The notes beneath the pieces are model-generated. The model was not told the DNA's origin. It made no database searches and worked only from the letters and a program-made list of their open reading frames with translations. Below are positions 8,786-17,848 of a DNA stretch of 64,000 nt, piece after piece. Numbering within the stretch: position 1 is the first letter of the stretch; every line of letters starts with the position of its first letter. Made by a program: the position numbers and the translations under genes. The stretch is from JAWKWH01 sp040830725 (GTDB taxonomy: Bacteria > Pseudomonadota > Alphaproteobacteria > Rhizobiales > Rhizobiaceae), in assembly GCA_040830725.1 (NCBI GenBank), contig JBFOMG010000001.1, positions 1-64,000 on the forward strand. Direction: 5' to 3'.

Positions 8786-9820
8786 ATGAACAGATCACAT
8801 ATTGCAAAAGCCGCTGCGCTGGCCGTTGCTTCGAGTTTGGCCGCGTCAGCCGCACCTGCATTTGCAGAGAACAAGCTCAGCATGGCCGCTACCTGGGGTG
8901 GTGGGCCACTCTTAGAAATGCAGGCCAAAGGCTTTGCCAATGACGTAGAGCTGCTGACCAATGGTGACGTCGTGATCGAGGTCTTTCCAGGTGGCACACT
9001 TGGTAAGGCTTTGAAGGTGACAAGCACTGTTAAAAAGGGGGTCGCACAAGCGGGTCACACAAATGCCAGTTATGACTGGGGCATCGACCGAACGGGCGCG
9101 CTCCTGTCGGGCTTTTCAGGAAGTCTACCTTTTGAGCAAACAATTCATTGGATGTACAAGGGCGGCGGACTGGAAATGTGGAAAGAGTGGCGCATGGCCA
9201 AATTTGGCATAGTCGGTTTTCCCTGCGGCGTAATCCCTAAAGAGATATTTGCTCACTCCCACAAGAAAGTCGTGACTCAGGAAGACTTCAAAGGATTAAA
9301 ACTCCGTACCTCCGGTGCCTGGGCAGAAATCGCTGCCGCACTTGGAGCCTCTACAGTATCATTGCCTGGTTCGGAAGTCTTTCCGGCGCTTGAGCGCGGT
9401 GTTGTTGATGCGATCGAATGGGGACCGCCGGCAATGAATGTCGCGGCCGGTTTTCAGCAGATTGCCCCTTACACGATCGTGCCGGGAATACATCAGCCGC
9501 TGTCCTTCCAGGAATGCCAGTTCAATGCCGATACCTGGGAGTCTCTTGGCGAGCGCAACCGCAACCTGATCGAAATCGCCGCACGCCGTAGTGTGTTCGA
9601 CAACTGGATGCAATACGGGCATGACGATGCCGAGGCTTTCAAAAAAATCGCGGGTGCGACCGAGATTGTAGATCTGGATTCTGCGTTCATCGACGTGGCA
9701 TACAAGGCTTCGGTCGAGTGGGCTGACAAGCAAGCAGCTGAAAATCCTGAATTCGAGAAGGTGTGGTCTAGTATGAAGGCCTACGGCGAAATCTGGAAAT
9801 CCGCCACCCGCTATCGCTAA
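8786..9820 (+). CDS. dctP: TRAP transporter solute-binding protein
   Basis: 344 residues with a Sec signal peptide (basic MNRSHIAK start, hydrophobic Ala-rich core, cleavage near APAFA-EN). The DctP/YiaO fold is recognisable from GGTLGKALKV, LKLRTSGAWAEI and the downstream GVVDAIEWGPP region that positions the conserved carboxylate-binding Arg area. GGAGG lies 10 bases before the ATG. It delivers an organic acid or amino-acid-like anion to the membrane subunits DctQ and DctM that follow. Divergent from the decarboxylase operon, so the ligand is likely the substrate of that pathway. Confidence 0.88.
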   Translation: MNRSHIAKAAALAVASSLAASAAPAFAENKLSMAATWGGGPLLEMQAKGFANDVELLTNGDVVIEVFPGGTLGKALKVTSTVKKGVAQAGHTNASYDWGIDRTGALLSGFSGSLPFEQTIHWMYKGGGLEMWKEWRMAKFGIVGFPCGVIPKEIFAHSHKKVVTQEDFKGLKLRTSGAWAEIAAALGASTVSLPGSEVFPALERGVVDAIEWGPPAMNVAAGFQQIAPYTIVPGIHQPLSFQECQFNADTWESLGERNRNLIEIAARRSVFDNWMQYGHDDAEAFKKIAGATEIVDLDSAFIDVAYKASVEWADKQAAENPEFEKVWSSMKAYGEIWKSATRYR

Positions 9821-9831
9821 CTTGGAACTAT

Positions 9832-9859
9832 TGTCGGCAGGTTAGTTTGCCTGCCGACA
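9832..9859 (+). terminator. Intercistronic hairpin between dctP and dctQ
   Basis: TGTCGGCAGG (9832-9841) pairs perfectly with CCTGCCGACA (9850-9859) over an 8-base loop and is followed by GTTTT. It begins 12 bases after the dctP stop. It can act as a partial terminator or as an RNA-stabilising end that keeps the binding protein in excess over the membrane subunits. The second TRAP locus has an equivalent hairpin at 61960-61986. Confidence 0.65.
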
Positions 9860-9948
9860 GTTTTCGTCAAATTTACTGCCCTCATTAGGGTACGGAGTAC
9901 GGATCAGGTGCGAATTGCACTCCGTCGCCTCAAAGGGAGTTCACATCG

Positions 9949-10464
9949 ATGCCGGCGATTGAAAAACTTGCAGCCAATGTCTCCACGGTTTTAGCTCGGA
10001 TTGGCGCATGGCTAGTGATTGTCCTTATCATAACAATGGTTTACGAAGTCGCCGCCCGACATTTCCTGAACGCGCCGACCATTTGGGCTTTTGAAGTCGG
10101 CTACATGTTGTCGGGTTCGGTCTTCATGCTCGGAATCGCTTTTTGCCAGTTGCACAGGGCCCATATTCGAGTTGATTTTCTCTACAATCGTGGTTCTGCC
10201 CGGAAGAGGGCCGTGATCGACATCGCGACATATGTATGTCTGGTAATCCCGGCCTGCGGTTGGCTCACCTACGCTCTGATCGAATATGCCTATGAAGCCT
10301 ATGTTATCAACGAGCATTCCGGTGCGTCCGCCTGGAATCCAGTGGTCTGGCCATTCCGTACCGTCTGGGCCGTCGGCTTTGGTGCGCTAGTTCTGCAGGC
10401 TATTTCCGATACGCTGTCGGCAATCCGGCGATTTCGATCAAACGCTGACGAAGTCAGCGCCTAA
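9949..10464 (+). CDS. dctQ: TRAP transporter small permease subunit
   Basis: 171 residues with four predicted hydrophobic segments (about 15-37, 47-70, 88-110 and 130-150), the normal size and topology for DctQ. WAFEVGYMLSGSVFMLG and the HRAHIRVDFLY stretch are typical. It pairs with DctM in the inner membrane. The start follows GGGAGTTCACATCG; dctM begins 29 bases after its stop. Confidence 0.85.
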   Translation: MPAIEKLAANVSTVLARIGAWLVIVLIITMVYEVAARHFLNAPTIWAFEVGYMLSGSVFMLGIAFCQLHRAHIRVDFLYNRGSARKRAVIDIATYVCLVIPACGWLTYALIEYAYEAYVINEHSGASAWNPVVWPFRTVWAVGFGALVLQAISDTLSAIRRFRSNADEVSA

Positions 10465-10493
10465 GGCGACTCTCGAAAATTAGGTCGAATAAT

Positions 10494-11813
10494 ATGGGAA
10501 TTGAATTCGGACTTCTAATGTTTCCGGTACTGATGCTGGCCATCTTCATCGGCATCCCTGTCGGCTTTTCGTTGATGGGTGTTGGCCTATTGTTTGGCCT
10601 AATCCGGTTTGGTGACTCTTTCGTTCATCAAATGGTGTCGAAGGTTGACACTATCACTTCTTACTATGTGCTCGCCGCCGTTCCGCTATTTGTTTTTATG
10701 GGGACCATGCTGGAAAAAGCCGGCATTGCCGATGGCCTGTTCAAGGCAATCCACTCGTGGACCTATCGTTTGCCAGGCAGCATCGCGATCACTACTGTCA
10801 TCCTCTGTGTTATCTTCGCAGCCGCCAGCGGCGTCTCCGGTGCCACAGAAGCTGTCGTTGGCTTCCTGGCCATTCCGATCATGTTGAAGCACGCCTATGA
10901 CAAGGGGTTGATATCGGGAACCATCTGTGCTGGCGGGTCACTTGGTACGGTCATTCCACCGTCGATTGTTGTCATCCTGCTAGGGCCGATTGCTGATGTC
11001 CCTGTAGGTAACCTACTGATCGGTATGATCGTTCCTGGCCTGATGCTAGCGATCTTCTACATGCTCTATATTGTTGTCCGTTGCACATTGCGACCACAGG
11101 ATGGCCCAGCATCGCCGCCGGAAGATGGTCCGCAAACTGCCGGCGAAAGGCTCAAACTGACCCTGACCTCGCTTGTGCCGCCTGGGATTCTGATCTTTTC
11201 AGTGCTTGGAACGATTATTCTTGGTTGGGCGACACCAACCGAAGCCGCGGCTGTCGGAGCGTTCGGCACGATCGTACTGACGATTGCCTATGGCTCTTTT
11301 AGTTTGTCGATGATGAACGGGGCGCTTATCAAGACTCTTCAGATTACTGCTATGGTACTTTTCATTCTGCTTGGCGGAACGATTTTCTCGGGAGTGTTCA
11401 TTGCGCTTGGTGGAATTAGTGCAGTGTCTGATTTGATTTCAGCTCTGTCGATGCCGCCATTTATGACCCTTATGGCATTCTTGTTCCTAGCATTCCTCGC
11501 TGGGTTCATCCTCGACATGATCTCAATCATGCTGATCATCGTACCGATCGCAATATCGGTCATTCGAGCTCTTGGCTTTGACGATATTTGGTTCTGTATC
11601 GTGTTCTTGCTCGTAATTCAGACAAGTTACCTGACGCCACCCATGGCGCCGGCGATCTTCTATTTGCGCGGAATTGCCCCGCCAGAAATTAAGCTGAATG
11701 ATATGTATCGCGGTGTAGTTCCGTTTATCGGCATACAGCTGGTCACAATCGCGCTGGTAATGTACTTCCCAGAGCTTGCGGTATGGTTGCCTGATTTGGC
11801 CTTTGGGCGATAG
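10494..11813 (+). CDS. dctM: TRAP transporter large permease subunit
   Basis: 439 residues, very hydrophobic, the DctM/SiaM translocation subunit driven by a sodium or proton gradient. Family landmarks are AAASGVSGATEAVVGFLAIP, CAGGSLGTVIPPS near residue 145-155, GWATPTEAAAVGAFG near 255 and the closing TPPMAPAIFYLRGIAP. AGG seven bases before ATG. The three TRAP genes are contiguous, and the regulator gene follows within about 60 bases, so all four may be one unit. Confidence 0.9.
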   Translation: MGIEFGLLMFPVLMLAIFIGIPVGFSLMGVGLLFGLIRFGDSFVHQMVSKVDTITSYYVLAAVPLFVFMGTMLEKAGIADGLFKAIHSWTYRLPGSIAITTVILCVIFAAASGVSGATEAVVGFLAIPIMLKHAYDKGLISGTICAGGSLGTVIPPSIVVILLGPIADVPVGNLLIGMIVPGLMLAIFYMLYIVVRCTLRPQDGPASPPEDGPQTAGERLKLTLTSLVPPGILIFSVLGTIILGWATPTEAAAVGAFGTIVLTIAYGSFSLSMMNGALIKTLQITAMVLFILLGGTIFSGVFIALGGISAVSDLISALSMPPFMTLMAFLFLAFLAGFILDMISIMLIIVPIAISVIRALGFDDIWFCIVFLLVIQTSYLTPPMAPAIFYLRGIAPPEIKLNDMYRGVVPFIGIQLVTIALVMYFPELAVWLPDLAFGR

Positions 11814-11874
11814 AACCGAAAGAGCGTAAGGCGCCGGGGCACGAGCCGTTTCCGGAATTGAAAGGAGACTCACC

Positions 11875-12552
11875 CTGCTGGAACTGAAACCCATCCTGAA
11901 TAAAGACACGCTGATTCAACAGATCTATCAAGAACTCCGTCAGGCCCTACTGACGGGTCGGTTCAAACCGGGGCAGCGTGTGACAGTGCGTCAAATCACC
12001 GAATTGATGGGCGTTAGTACTACCCCCGTTCGTGAGGCTCTTGGCAGAATCACACAGGATGGCGGCCTACATTTCGCTGGTCCAAAGACGATCGAAGTCC
12101 CGGTACTTAGCAGTGAGCAGTTCACCGAGTTGGAGGATATCCGTATTGCGCTGGAGCGCACCTTGGCCGCATCTATCATTGAGAACACAGATGAAAAGTT
12201 TCTCAACAAGCTGATTGACGTAAATGATGAATTTGCCAGATTTCGCGAGCAGGGTAAGTATTCAAAAGCTCTGGAAAAAAATCTCGAATTTCATTTTATG
12301 CTCTATGAACGCGCGAACAAGCGGTTTGCTGTGCGGCTATTGGAAATTGCGTGGCTCGTGACCGGTCCGATGCTCGGTAAACTCTATCCGCGGTATTCGC
12401 GGGAAGAAAGCGGCGTCCATTATCACAAGGCCGCAATCGAAGCGATACGCAGCCAAGACGCAAATGCGTTGGCAGAGGCGCTGGTCGGGGATATTTCAAC
12501 CGGCTATGCAAAAATACGCGCTGCAGTCGAAGAAGAATTGGCAAGTAGTTGA
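11875..12552 (+). CDS. GntR-family regulator, FCD type, with apparent CTG start
   Basis: The winged-helix DNA-binding domain begins with LIQQIYQELRQALLTGRF and continues through VSTTPVREALGRI, with the all-helical FCD ligand domain from about residue 80 to the end. The first ATG/GTG/TTG in frame is the GTG at 11980, which would remove the first helices of the DNA-binding domain. The open frame reaches back to 11830 with no canonical start codon; GGAG at 11864-11867 stands 7 bases before a CTG at 11875, giving 225 residues, the normal family length. Probably represses the adjacent TRAP and decarboxylase operons in response to the substrate. Confidence 0.75.
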   Translation: MLELKPILNKDTLIQQIYQELRQALLTGRFKPGQRVTVRQITELMGVSTTPVREALGRITQDGGLHFAGPKTIEVPVLSSEQFTELEDIRIALERTLAASIIENTDEKFLNKLIDVNDEFARFREQGKYSKALEKNLEFHFMLYERANKRFAVRLLEIAWLVTGPMLGKLYPRYSREESGVHYHKAAIEAIRSQDANALAEALVGDISTGYAKIRAAVEEELASS

Positions 12553-12711
12553 CGGTGGCATCAGGTTACCAACTGCTATCTCGGTGTCACTTGAAGATGG
12601 GCTAACATGTAGCCAATAAGGCACGAGAAAGTAGTGCCCAGGATCGATATTCTGCCAAGAACAATTTCAGGATTTGAGTTCAGCAAACTGCAAGAGTTTG
12701 GACGCGAGGCA

Positions 12712-13899
12712 TCAAACAAACGCGCCGATACCGGTGATCGCCCGTCCCACAATCAGAGTATTAATCTCTCGCGTCCCCTCATACGAGTAAATGGCCTCAA
12801 TATCGGCAACAAAACGACCCACCTGCTCCTCCAGCAAAATCCCGTTACCACCGAACAGCTCGCGCGCCAGACCCACCGTGTCGCGTGCAGAAACCGTACA
12901 AAACGCCTTGGCCAGTGAAGCTTGCTCCTCGGTCATTTCGCCGGCGTCCTGCAATTGTGCGAGGCGGTGACAGAGGTTTATCGAGGCGGTCACGCCTGAC
13001 AGCATCTGCACCAACTGGTTTTGAACCAGCTGGAAGCCAGCAATCGGTTTGCCGAACTGATGCCGGCGTTTGGAATAGGCCAGCGCATGTTCAAACGCGC
13101 CCATCGCGCAGCCGGCCGCCTGCCACGCAACAAATGCACGGGTCATCTTGAGCACTCGGGCCGCGTCGGCAAAGCTGTTGGCATCCGTCAGGCGGTTAGC
13201 GTCCGGAACGCGGCAGTCCGTCAGCGTGATTTTTGAGTTCTGCACCACCCGTAGCGCGATCTTGTCCCGCAAAACCTCGGTCGAATACCCCTCGGTTCCT
13301 TTTTCGACGACGAACGCCTTGACCTGATGATCAGCAACGTCACGAGCCCAGATCACATTGATGTTGGCAAAGCTGGCGTTGCCGATCCAGTTTTTCTGAC
13401 CATTGAGAATCCAATCATTTCCATCGCGCCTTGCCGTGGTGGCGAGACCGCCCGCGATGCCGGATCCAACATCCGGCTCTGTCAATCCAAAGGAGCCAAT
13501 CTTGTCCAACCGTCGCATATCGGGCAACCAGCGCTCCTTTTGTTCCTCGGAACCACAGAGATAGATAGTGCCGGTTGAAAGGCCGCCATGCACTCCCATG
13601 AATGTACCCATGGAAGGATCCACGCGGCTGAGTTCAAGTGCGATTAGCCCGTCCATAAGCGTGGATTTACCAGCGAATCCGTATCCCTTGTAGGAGAGAC
13701 CGACGACGCCAAGCTCGGCAAGCTCGGGAACCAGTTCGTGCGGGAAGGTGGCACGTGTCCAGTGATCATTAATTACCGGGGCGACACGGTCTTCCATGAA
13801 CTTTCGGACCCTTGCCAACAACTCCCGGTCTTCTGGCGCCAAGGTCTCCTGGATTCGGTAAAAATCACCCGGCCAGATCTGTGAAGTGGTTCCGGTCAT
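12712..13899 (-). CDS. Acyl-CoA dehydrogenase, glutaryl-CoA-dehydrogenase-like
   Basis: 395 residues, FAD flavoenzyme. GSFGLTEPDVGSGI and the NGQKNWIGNA segment are acyl-CoA dehydrogenase signatures, and YEGTREINTLIVGRAITG near the C-terminus includes the catalytic Glu position (YSYEGT) found in glutaryl-CoA dehydrogenases. An ideal AGGAGG precedes the ATG. It is convergent with the GntR gene and lies behind the permease gene. Known members act on glutaryl-CoA or short acyl-CoAs; it could process a product of lysine- or diamine-derived dicarboxylates, but that is inference. Confidence 0.8.
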   Translation of the reverse strand: MTGTTSQIWPGDFYRIQETLAPEDRELLARVRKFMEDRVAPVINDHWTRATFPHELVPELAELGVVGLSYKGYGFAGKSTLMDGLIALELSRVDPSMGTFMGVHGGLSTGTIYLCGSEEQKERWLPDMRRLDKIGSFGLTEPDVGSGIAGGLATTARRDGNDWILNGQKNWIGNASFANINVIWARDVADHQVKAFVVEKGTEGYSTEVLRDKIALRVVQNSKITLTDCRVPDANRLTDANSFADAARVLKMTRAFVAWQAAGCAMGAFEHALAYSKRRHQFGKPIAGFQLVQNQLVQMLSGVTASINLCHRLAQLQDAGEMTEEQASLAKAFCTVSARDTVGLARELFGGNGILLEEQVGRFVADIEAIYSYEGTREINTLIVGRAITGIGAFV

Positions 13900-13994
13900 T
13901 TTATCCTCCTATGTCCCAGAGGTTGAGCCAAGCGACTACACTGGCTGGCGGAATGAAGGCGTTCTGGGAATTTACGAGTAGTAATCGGCGATAG

Positions 13995-14021
13995 GCGGCG
14001 GCCCGCGTTTCGAGCCGCCGC
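13995..14021 (-). terminator. GC-rich hairpin downstream of the MFS-like gene
   Basis: GCGGCGGC (13995-14002) pairs with GCCGCCGC (14014-14021) around an 11-base loop, just beyond the stop of the leftward permease gene. It has no T-tract on that strand, so termination efficiency is doubtful. Confidence 0.4.
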
Positions 14022-14033
14022 GCAATGCCTGTC

Positions 14034-15233
14034 CTACACTCTAGGTTTGCGGGTCATGCCAAAGATGCAAACCGCGCCGCCGATCACGATGGCATAGACA
14101 CCGATCATTACTTGGCCGGCAAAATCACCTGAGACGGTAGCAGCCTGGGCGATAATCGGGCCGATAGCGATTCCTGCGGCCGAGATTTCCGGACCGAAGG
14201 AAGAGGCGTAGCCGGAATGGTCGGCATTCGCGATCGCAGTAAAGGCGCGTGCGTAATACAGATTCCACAAACCGACATAGAGCCCCGCCATGACAAGGTA
14301 GGTGGTTGCGTCCTGCGCCTCGGCCATCTGCCAAGCTACCGCGGCATTTACGACGGCGACGATGCCGATGAAGACCGCATGATTCACCTTCTCGTCGAGC
14401 CAGGCGGCACCGAAGCACAGGATGATCGCCAATACGGTTCCACCTGCCAACGCTAGGCCGATACTGTCGGAGTCCACACCCTCGATAACGCTTCCGAGAA
14501 TTTCGACATACGGATAGATGATCCCGAGGCTCAGGCTGTAGATAAAGAACGAGCCAAGGACCAATAGAGCGCCAAACATGTAGGTGCGGAATGTGTGAGC
14601 CTCGCCTTCATTGGCCTCAACATTCAAGGCGTCACGCTCAAGCCTGCCGTTGTCAGGATACCAGTAGGCTGCGACCACGACCAGCAAGGATGCGCCTGCA
14701 TAAAATAGGAATAATGCGGTCAATCCGTAGCTGGCCATGATTTCCGGAACCATAATGAACCAAAACAGCAGCCATACGTTCAAGGCTCCCATCATTAGAC
14801 CGAAATTACGACCGGGATGTGCCGTGACACTCATTCCAACCAGGCCGAGGGCATAACCAATTCCCTGACCCAGTGCGGCGATCACTCGATACGCCATGAG
14901 ATCGTTGTAGCCAGTGGCATAAATGCTGAGAATGTTACCCGCAATCAGCGCCGCACCGGCTAAATATAGCAAGATCCGCCAGTTTGATCGCCGCATCAAA
15001 TAGAGCGAGAACACCAAAGATGCGGCACTCGTTGCTGCAAGCTCCGCGAGCGTAAGCGTCTCAATCTGCCCGGCAGTTAGAGAATAGGTCTCTGCCGCGG
15101 CACCGAGCATGAACGGGAGAAAGTTGAATCCATTGGGCGCCATCATCACGATGACTGCCGCCGCGATAATGAATGCGGTACCATTGATATCGCGGAAGGA
15201 TGTGCTCCGCGTCTCTTCCTGGGCCATGGTCAT
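14034..15233 (-). CDS. MFS-like permease
   Basis: 399 residues from the ATG at 15233, which follows GGAGG by six bases; longer starts lack a ribosome site. About twelve hydrophobic segments are visible, with a central charged loop (near WYPDNGRLERDALN) splitting two six-helix halves, as in the major facilitator superfamily. LYLMRRSNWR after helix 2 is the usual basic loop. No signature identifies the substrate. It lies directly after the LuxR-type regulator gene and next to amino acid/diamine genes, so uptake or export of a pathway compound is plausible. Confidence 0.65.
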   Translation of the reverse strand: MTMAQEETRSTSFRDINGTAFIIAAAVIVMMAPNGFNFLPFMLGAAAETYSLTAGQIETLTLAELAATSAASLVFSLYLMRRSNWRILLYLAGAALIAGNILSIYATGYNDLMAYRVIAALGQGIGYALGLVGMSVTAHPGRNFGLMMGALNVWLLFWFIMVPEIMASYGLTALFLFYAGASLLVVVAAYWYPDNGRLERDALNVEANEGEAHTFRTYMFGALLVLGSFFIYSLSLGIIYPYVEILGSVIEGVDSDSIGLALAGGTVLAIILCFGAAWLDEKVNHAVFIGIVAVVNAAVAWQMAEAQDATTYLVMAGLYVGLWNLYYARAFTAIANADHSGYASSFGPEISAAGIAIGPIIAQAATVSGDFAGQVMIGVYAIVIGGAVCIFGMTRKPRV

Positions 15234-15328
15234 AAGGCTCCTCCCACATAACAGAGTTTGCGCGTCGTACCGTACACGGCTCGACACCTAGCGGAGCCAG
15301 AGTAAAAAATCCGAACCATCGGGGCATT

Positions 15329-15340
15329 CCCCACAAAGGG
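15329..15340. promoter_or_regulatory. Imperfect CCCC-N4-AGGG dyad upstream of the permease gene
   Basis: CCCCACAAAGGG lies 96 bases upstream of the permease start and overlaps GGGTTAACCC (15338-15347). It has one mismatch to the CCCC-N4-GGGG pattern seen upstream of gabT and others, so it is a weak member of that group. Confidence 0.25.
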
Positions 15341-15350
15341 TTAACCCGCT

Positions 15351-16187
15351 CTAAGCGCGCTGATAGCGTTCCAATGGATCCTCATCTGAACCGACCGGAA
15401 TGGTGGCAAGGGATTCGAGAAACACAGAGAACAGTTCCGATTGCGTTCCAACATCGACCTTTGTGTACAGGTTCCGGCGATGGATCTTGATGGTTTCAGG
15501 ACTGATGTTGAGTACACGAGCCATGGATTTGCTGGAGTGACCCTTGAGAAGCAACATCATCACTTCCCGTTCGCGATCGGTCAGAAGGTCGCGTCCAAAA
15601 TTCTTAAATGCATTGTCCAACGATACCGCGAATGTCGCATCACCGCCCGGTTCCCGCGCATGCCAAATCTCCCAGTGCTTCTGGCATATTGCGCTCAAGA
15701 GCGGCTCCAACGTTTCCGGTGCACTGATTTGCGGCTCGTCTTCATCGCTTTCGCGTGAACCAAAGGAGACGAGCACATGCGTACTTTCATCGAGGCGCGT
15801 GAGAATTCCGATCTCTTCGCGCAATCGTGTGCGACGGTAGTAGACCTCGTAATAATCGCTTTCCTGGAATTCGTCTGGTGCAATGTCGAGAAGTCGATAA
15901 ACACCGTTTGGCGCACCAGAAGTCATCAAATCATAAAACGGGTCAAGCAAGTATGGTCCAGAAATATATGGTGTAACGGTCAGAGCCTCATCACGCGAGC
16001 GAAGATTGTTAAACAGATGGCGTGGTCGCGCACCCGTTCGAAACAACCCAACGACTGTTGACGAACATCTGAAGATCGGTTCACAATTTTGGGCAAGCAT
16101 GTCGACGAACTCATTTTCGCCGATGGCCGAGACAACTTTTGCGAGCCGAGCGTTTGTTTCGATGTTGTCCGATACTTCCTTTTCCAT
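15351..16187 (-). CDS. LuxR-family transcriptional regulator without AHL-binding signature
   Basis: 278 residues from the ATG at 16187, which has AGG six bases upstream. A C-terminal GerE-type helix-turn-helix runs from LLTDREREVMMLLLKGHSS through NISPETIKIHRRNLYTKV. The N-terminal ~190 residues have no autoinducer-binding WYDPxW pattern and look like an uncharacterised sensory domain common in alphaproteobacterial LuxR proteins that sit in catabolic clusters. It is placed after the decarboxylase gene and before the permease gene, all leftward, with gaps of 117-138 bases. Candidate regulator for the CCC-N4-GGG sites. Confidence 0.8.
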   Translation of the reverse strand: MEKEVSDNIETNARLAKVVSAIGENEFVDMLAQNCEPIFRCSSTVVGLFRTGARPRHLFNNLRSRDEALTVTPYISGPYLLDPFYDLMTSGAPNGVYRLLDIAPDEFQESDYYEVYYRRTRLREEIGILTRLDESTHVLVSFGSRESDEDEPQISAPETLEPLLSAICQKHWEIWHAREPGGDATFAVSLDNAFKNFGRDLLTDREREVMMLLLKGHSSKSMARVLNISPETIKIHRRNLYTKVDVGTQSELFSVFLESLATIPVGSDEDPLERYQRA

Positions 16188-16325
16188 AATACGCCTATCC
16201 GCTGCCAAAATGTAGCAACGCCGGGCAGTATATCAGGTCACGATAAGCATTTGAACGCCATAACCAAAATCGCTGACACGCTGGAACTGGAGTTCAGTCA
16301 TTTCTGCCGAGCAGGTTTTGTTTAA

Positions 16326-17756
16326 TCAGGCGGCAGTGTAGGTGTTGGTGTTACCTGAATCCTGATCGTCATGGATTGGCTCAGCAAGTCGTTCCGGGAC
16401 GATGTCGCGGGCAAACACCTCTTCCTGGGTTTCCGGACGTTTGATCCAACAGGCTTCACTGCCCTTGACCAGAACAGTGCCGGGACGCGGTAGGGCATTG
16501 AAATTGCACGCATAAGGCTCGATGTACGAGCCAGTATTGAGAAACGCGAGTACGTCTCCGGATTCCAAATGCGGTACCGGTTGCTGTTCTGCCAGGCACT
16601 CGTAGTTGCAGGTAATTCCAACGATGTCGACATCCTCGACAGTCTCTGCATCTGCCTTGTTGGCGATCACATAGTCGAAGGGCGGTGTCATGTTCAGACT
16701 GCCGACGCTCAAAAATACCTCCGAAGTGTCCGTCTCAGCCCACACTCGGTCAATCGCTGCCGTTTCGCGTTTGATCACTTCGATCCGCGCCAGGTGAATG
16801 CCGGTTTCATTGTGAAGCGCCCTTCCCGGTTCGATCTCGAAAACAATTCCGTCGGTACGCATGCCCTGCGCCATCATCGCCTCGCGAAACGTGCGAGTAC
16901 AAATCTCCGCATACCGCTCCGCGGTTGGCGTTTGATAGTTCGTGACGGCAACGCGACTTTCACGATCAAACTGCGCGGCAAACCCGCCGCCAATCGAAAC
17001 AAGCTGCGGTGTCCAGTCGCCACCCATACCGGCGCGCACATCGGCGATCATCTTCACAAAATTTCGTATCAGGGACTCCCAAAATTCGAGTTTTTTGCTG
17101 TGGCGGCCACTATGGGTGTGCGCACCGATAAGTCTGAGATGCTGCGACTGTGACAGGCGCTCAACAACCGCCGGAAGGTCGGATGCCGGTATGCCGTATT
17201 TTACCGTTTGGGTCATATCCCGAATAGTTCGCGCGGGGAAAAAGTCGGACGGCTCATCAAGTTCTTCCAGCCATGGTTTCAGGCGCACGACCACATCTGC
17301 CTTTTTGCCGAGACGCCGCGCTTCATCCTCACAGAATTCGAGCTCGCGGATGCTATCGAGAACGATGTGAACGCCGAGTTCGATTGCTCGTCCGATCAAT
17401 TCCGGTGATTTGATGGAACCATTGAGTGCGATATCAGAAGGTGCGACACCGCCACGAAGTGCCAATTCCAGTTCCCCATGTCCAAAAGTATCGCAACCAC
17501 AGCCCTCGCGAGTTAGAATCTTGCGGATCGCAGTGATCGGATTAGCCTTGATTGCCCCCATGGTCCGCACGCGGCCTTCAGGCCAATGACGTTCGAACGC
17601 GTCCTGGTAATTGTGGTAATTTTGCACGAGCTGAGTCTCAGAGACGACAAACAAAGGCGTGCCAAATCGATTTGCCAGTTCAGCTGCGTCACAGTCCTCA
17701 ATGAACAATCGGCCGCCACGGATACTGATCGGCGAATGGATGTCGGCAGTTGTCAT
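16326..17756 (-). CDS. Alanine-racemase-fold PLP decarboxylase (diaminopimelate/ornithine/arginine type)
   Basis: 476 residues, group IV decarboxylase. The PLP lysine is Lys70 in MGAIKANPITAI; HTHSGRHSK, VSIGGGFAAQ and the phosphate-binding EPGRALHNETG follow in the expected order. The CxxSD-type specificity loop of DapDC/ODC is not clear, so diaminopimelate, ornithine, arginine or a related basic amino acid are all possible. GGAGCC precedes the ATG. It is 92 bases after the agmatinase-like gene of the same operon: a decarboxylase plus ureohydrolase pair is the classical way from arginine to agmatine and putrescine, making an amine-forming role likely. Confidence 0.75.
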   Translation of the reverse strand: MTTADIHSPISIRGGRLFIEDCDAAELANRFGTPLFVVSETQLVQNYHNYQDAFERHWPEGRVRTMGAIKANPITAIRKILTREGCGCDTFGHGELELALRGGVAPSDIALNGSIKSPELIGRAIELGVHIVLDSIRELEFCEDEARRLGKKADVVVRLKPWLEELDEPSDFFPARTIRDMTQTVKYGIPASDLPAVVERLSQSQHLRLIGAHTHSGRHSKKLEFWESLIRNFVKMIADVRAGMGGDWTPQLVSIGGGFAAQFDRESRVAVTNYQTPTAERYAEICTRTFREAMMAQGMRTDGIVFEIEPGRALHNETGIHLARIEVIKRETAAIDRVWAETDTSEVFLSVGSLNMTPPFDYVIANKADAETVEDVDIVGITCNYECLAEQQPVPHLESGDVLAFLNTGSYIEPYACNFNALPRPGTVLVKGSEACWIKRPETQEEVFARDIVPERLAEPIHDDQDSGNTNTYTAA

Positions 17757-17848
17757 GGTCTGGCTCCATACTGTCTTTGGTTACTCCTGTTCCACCAGAT
17801 CCAGCGCTTTTGGCAAATAACCCGCGCGGGGGAGGAAGGTGTTACCGA

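Noticed and set aside
15351..16187. Quorum-sensing LuxR receptor
   Set aside because: No acyl-homoserine-lactone-binding signature in the N-terminus and no luxI-type synthase in the window.
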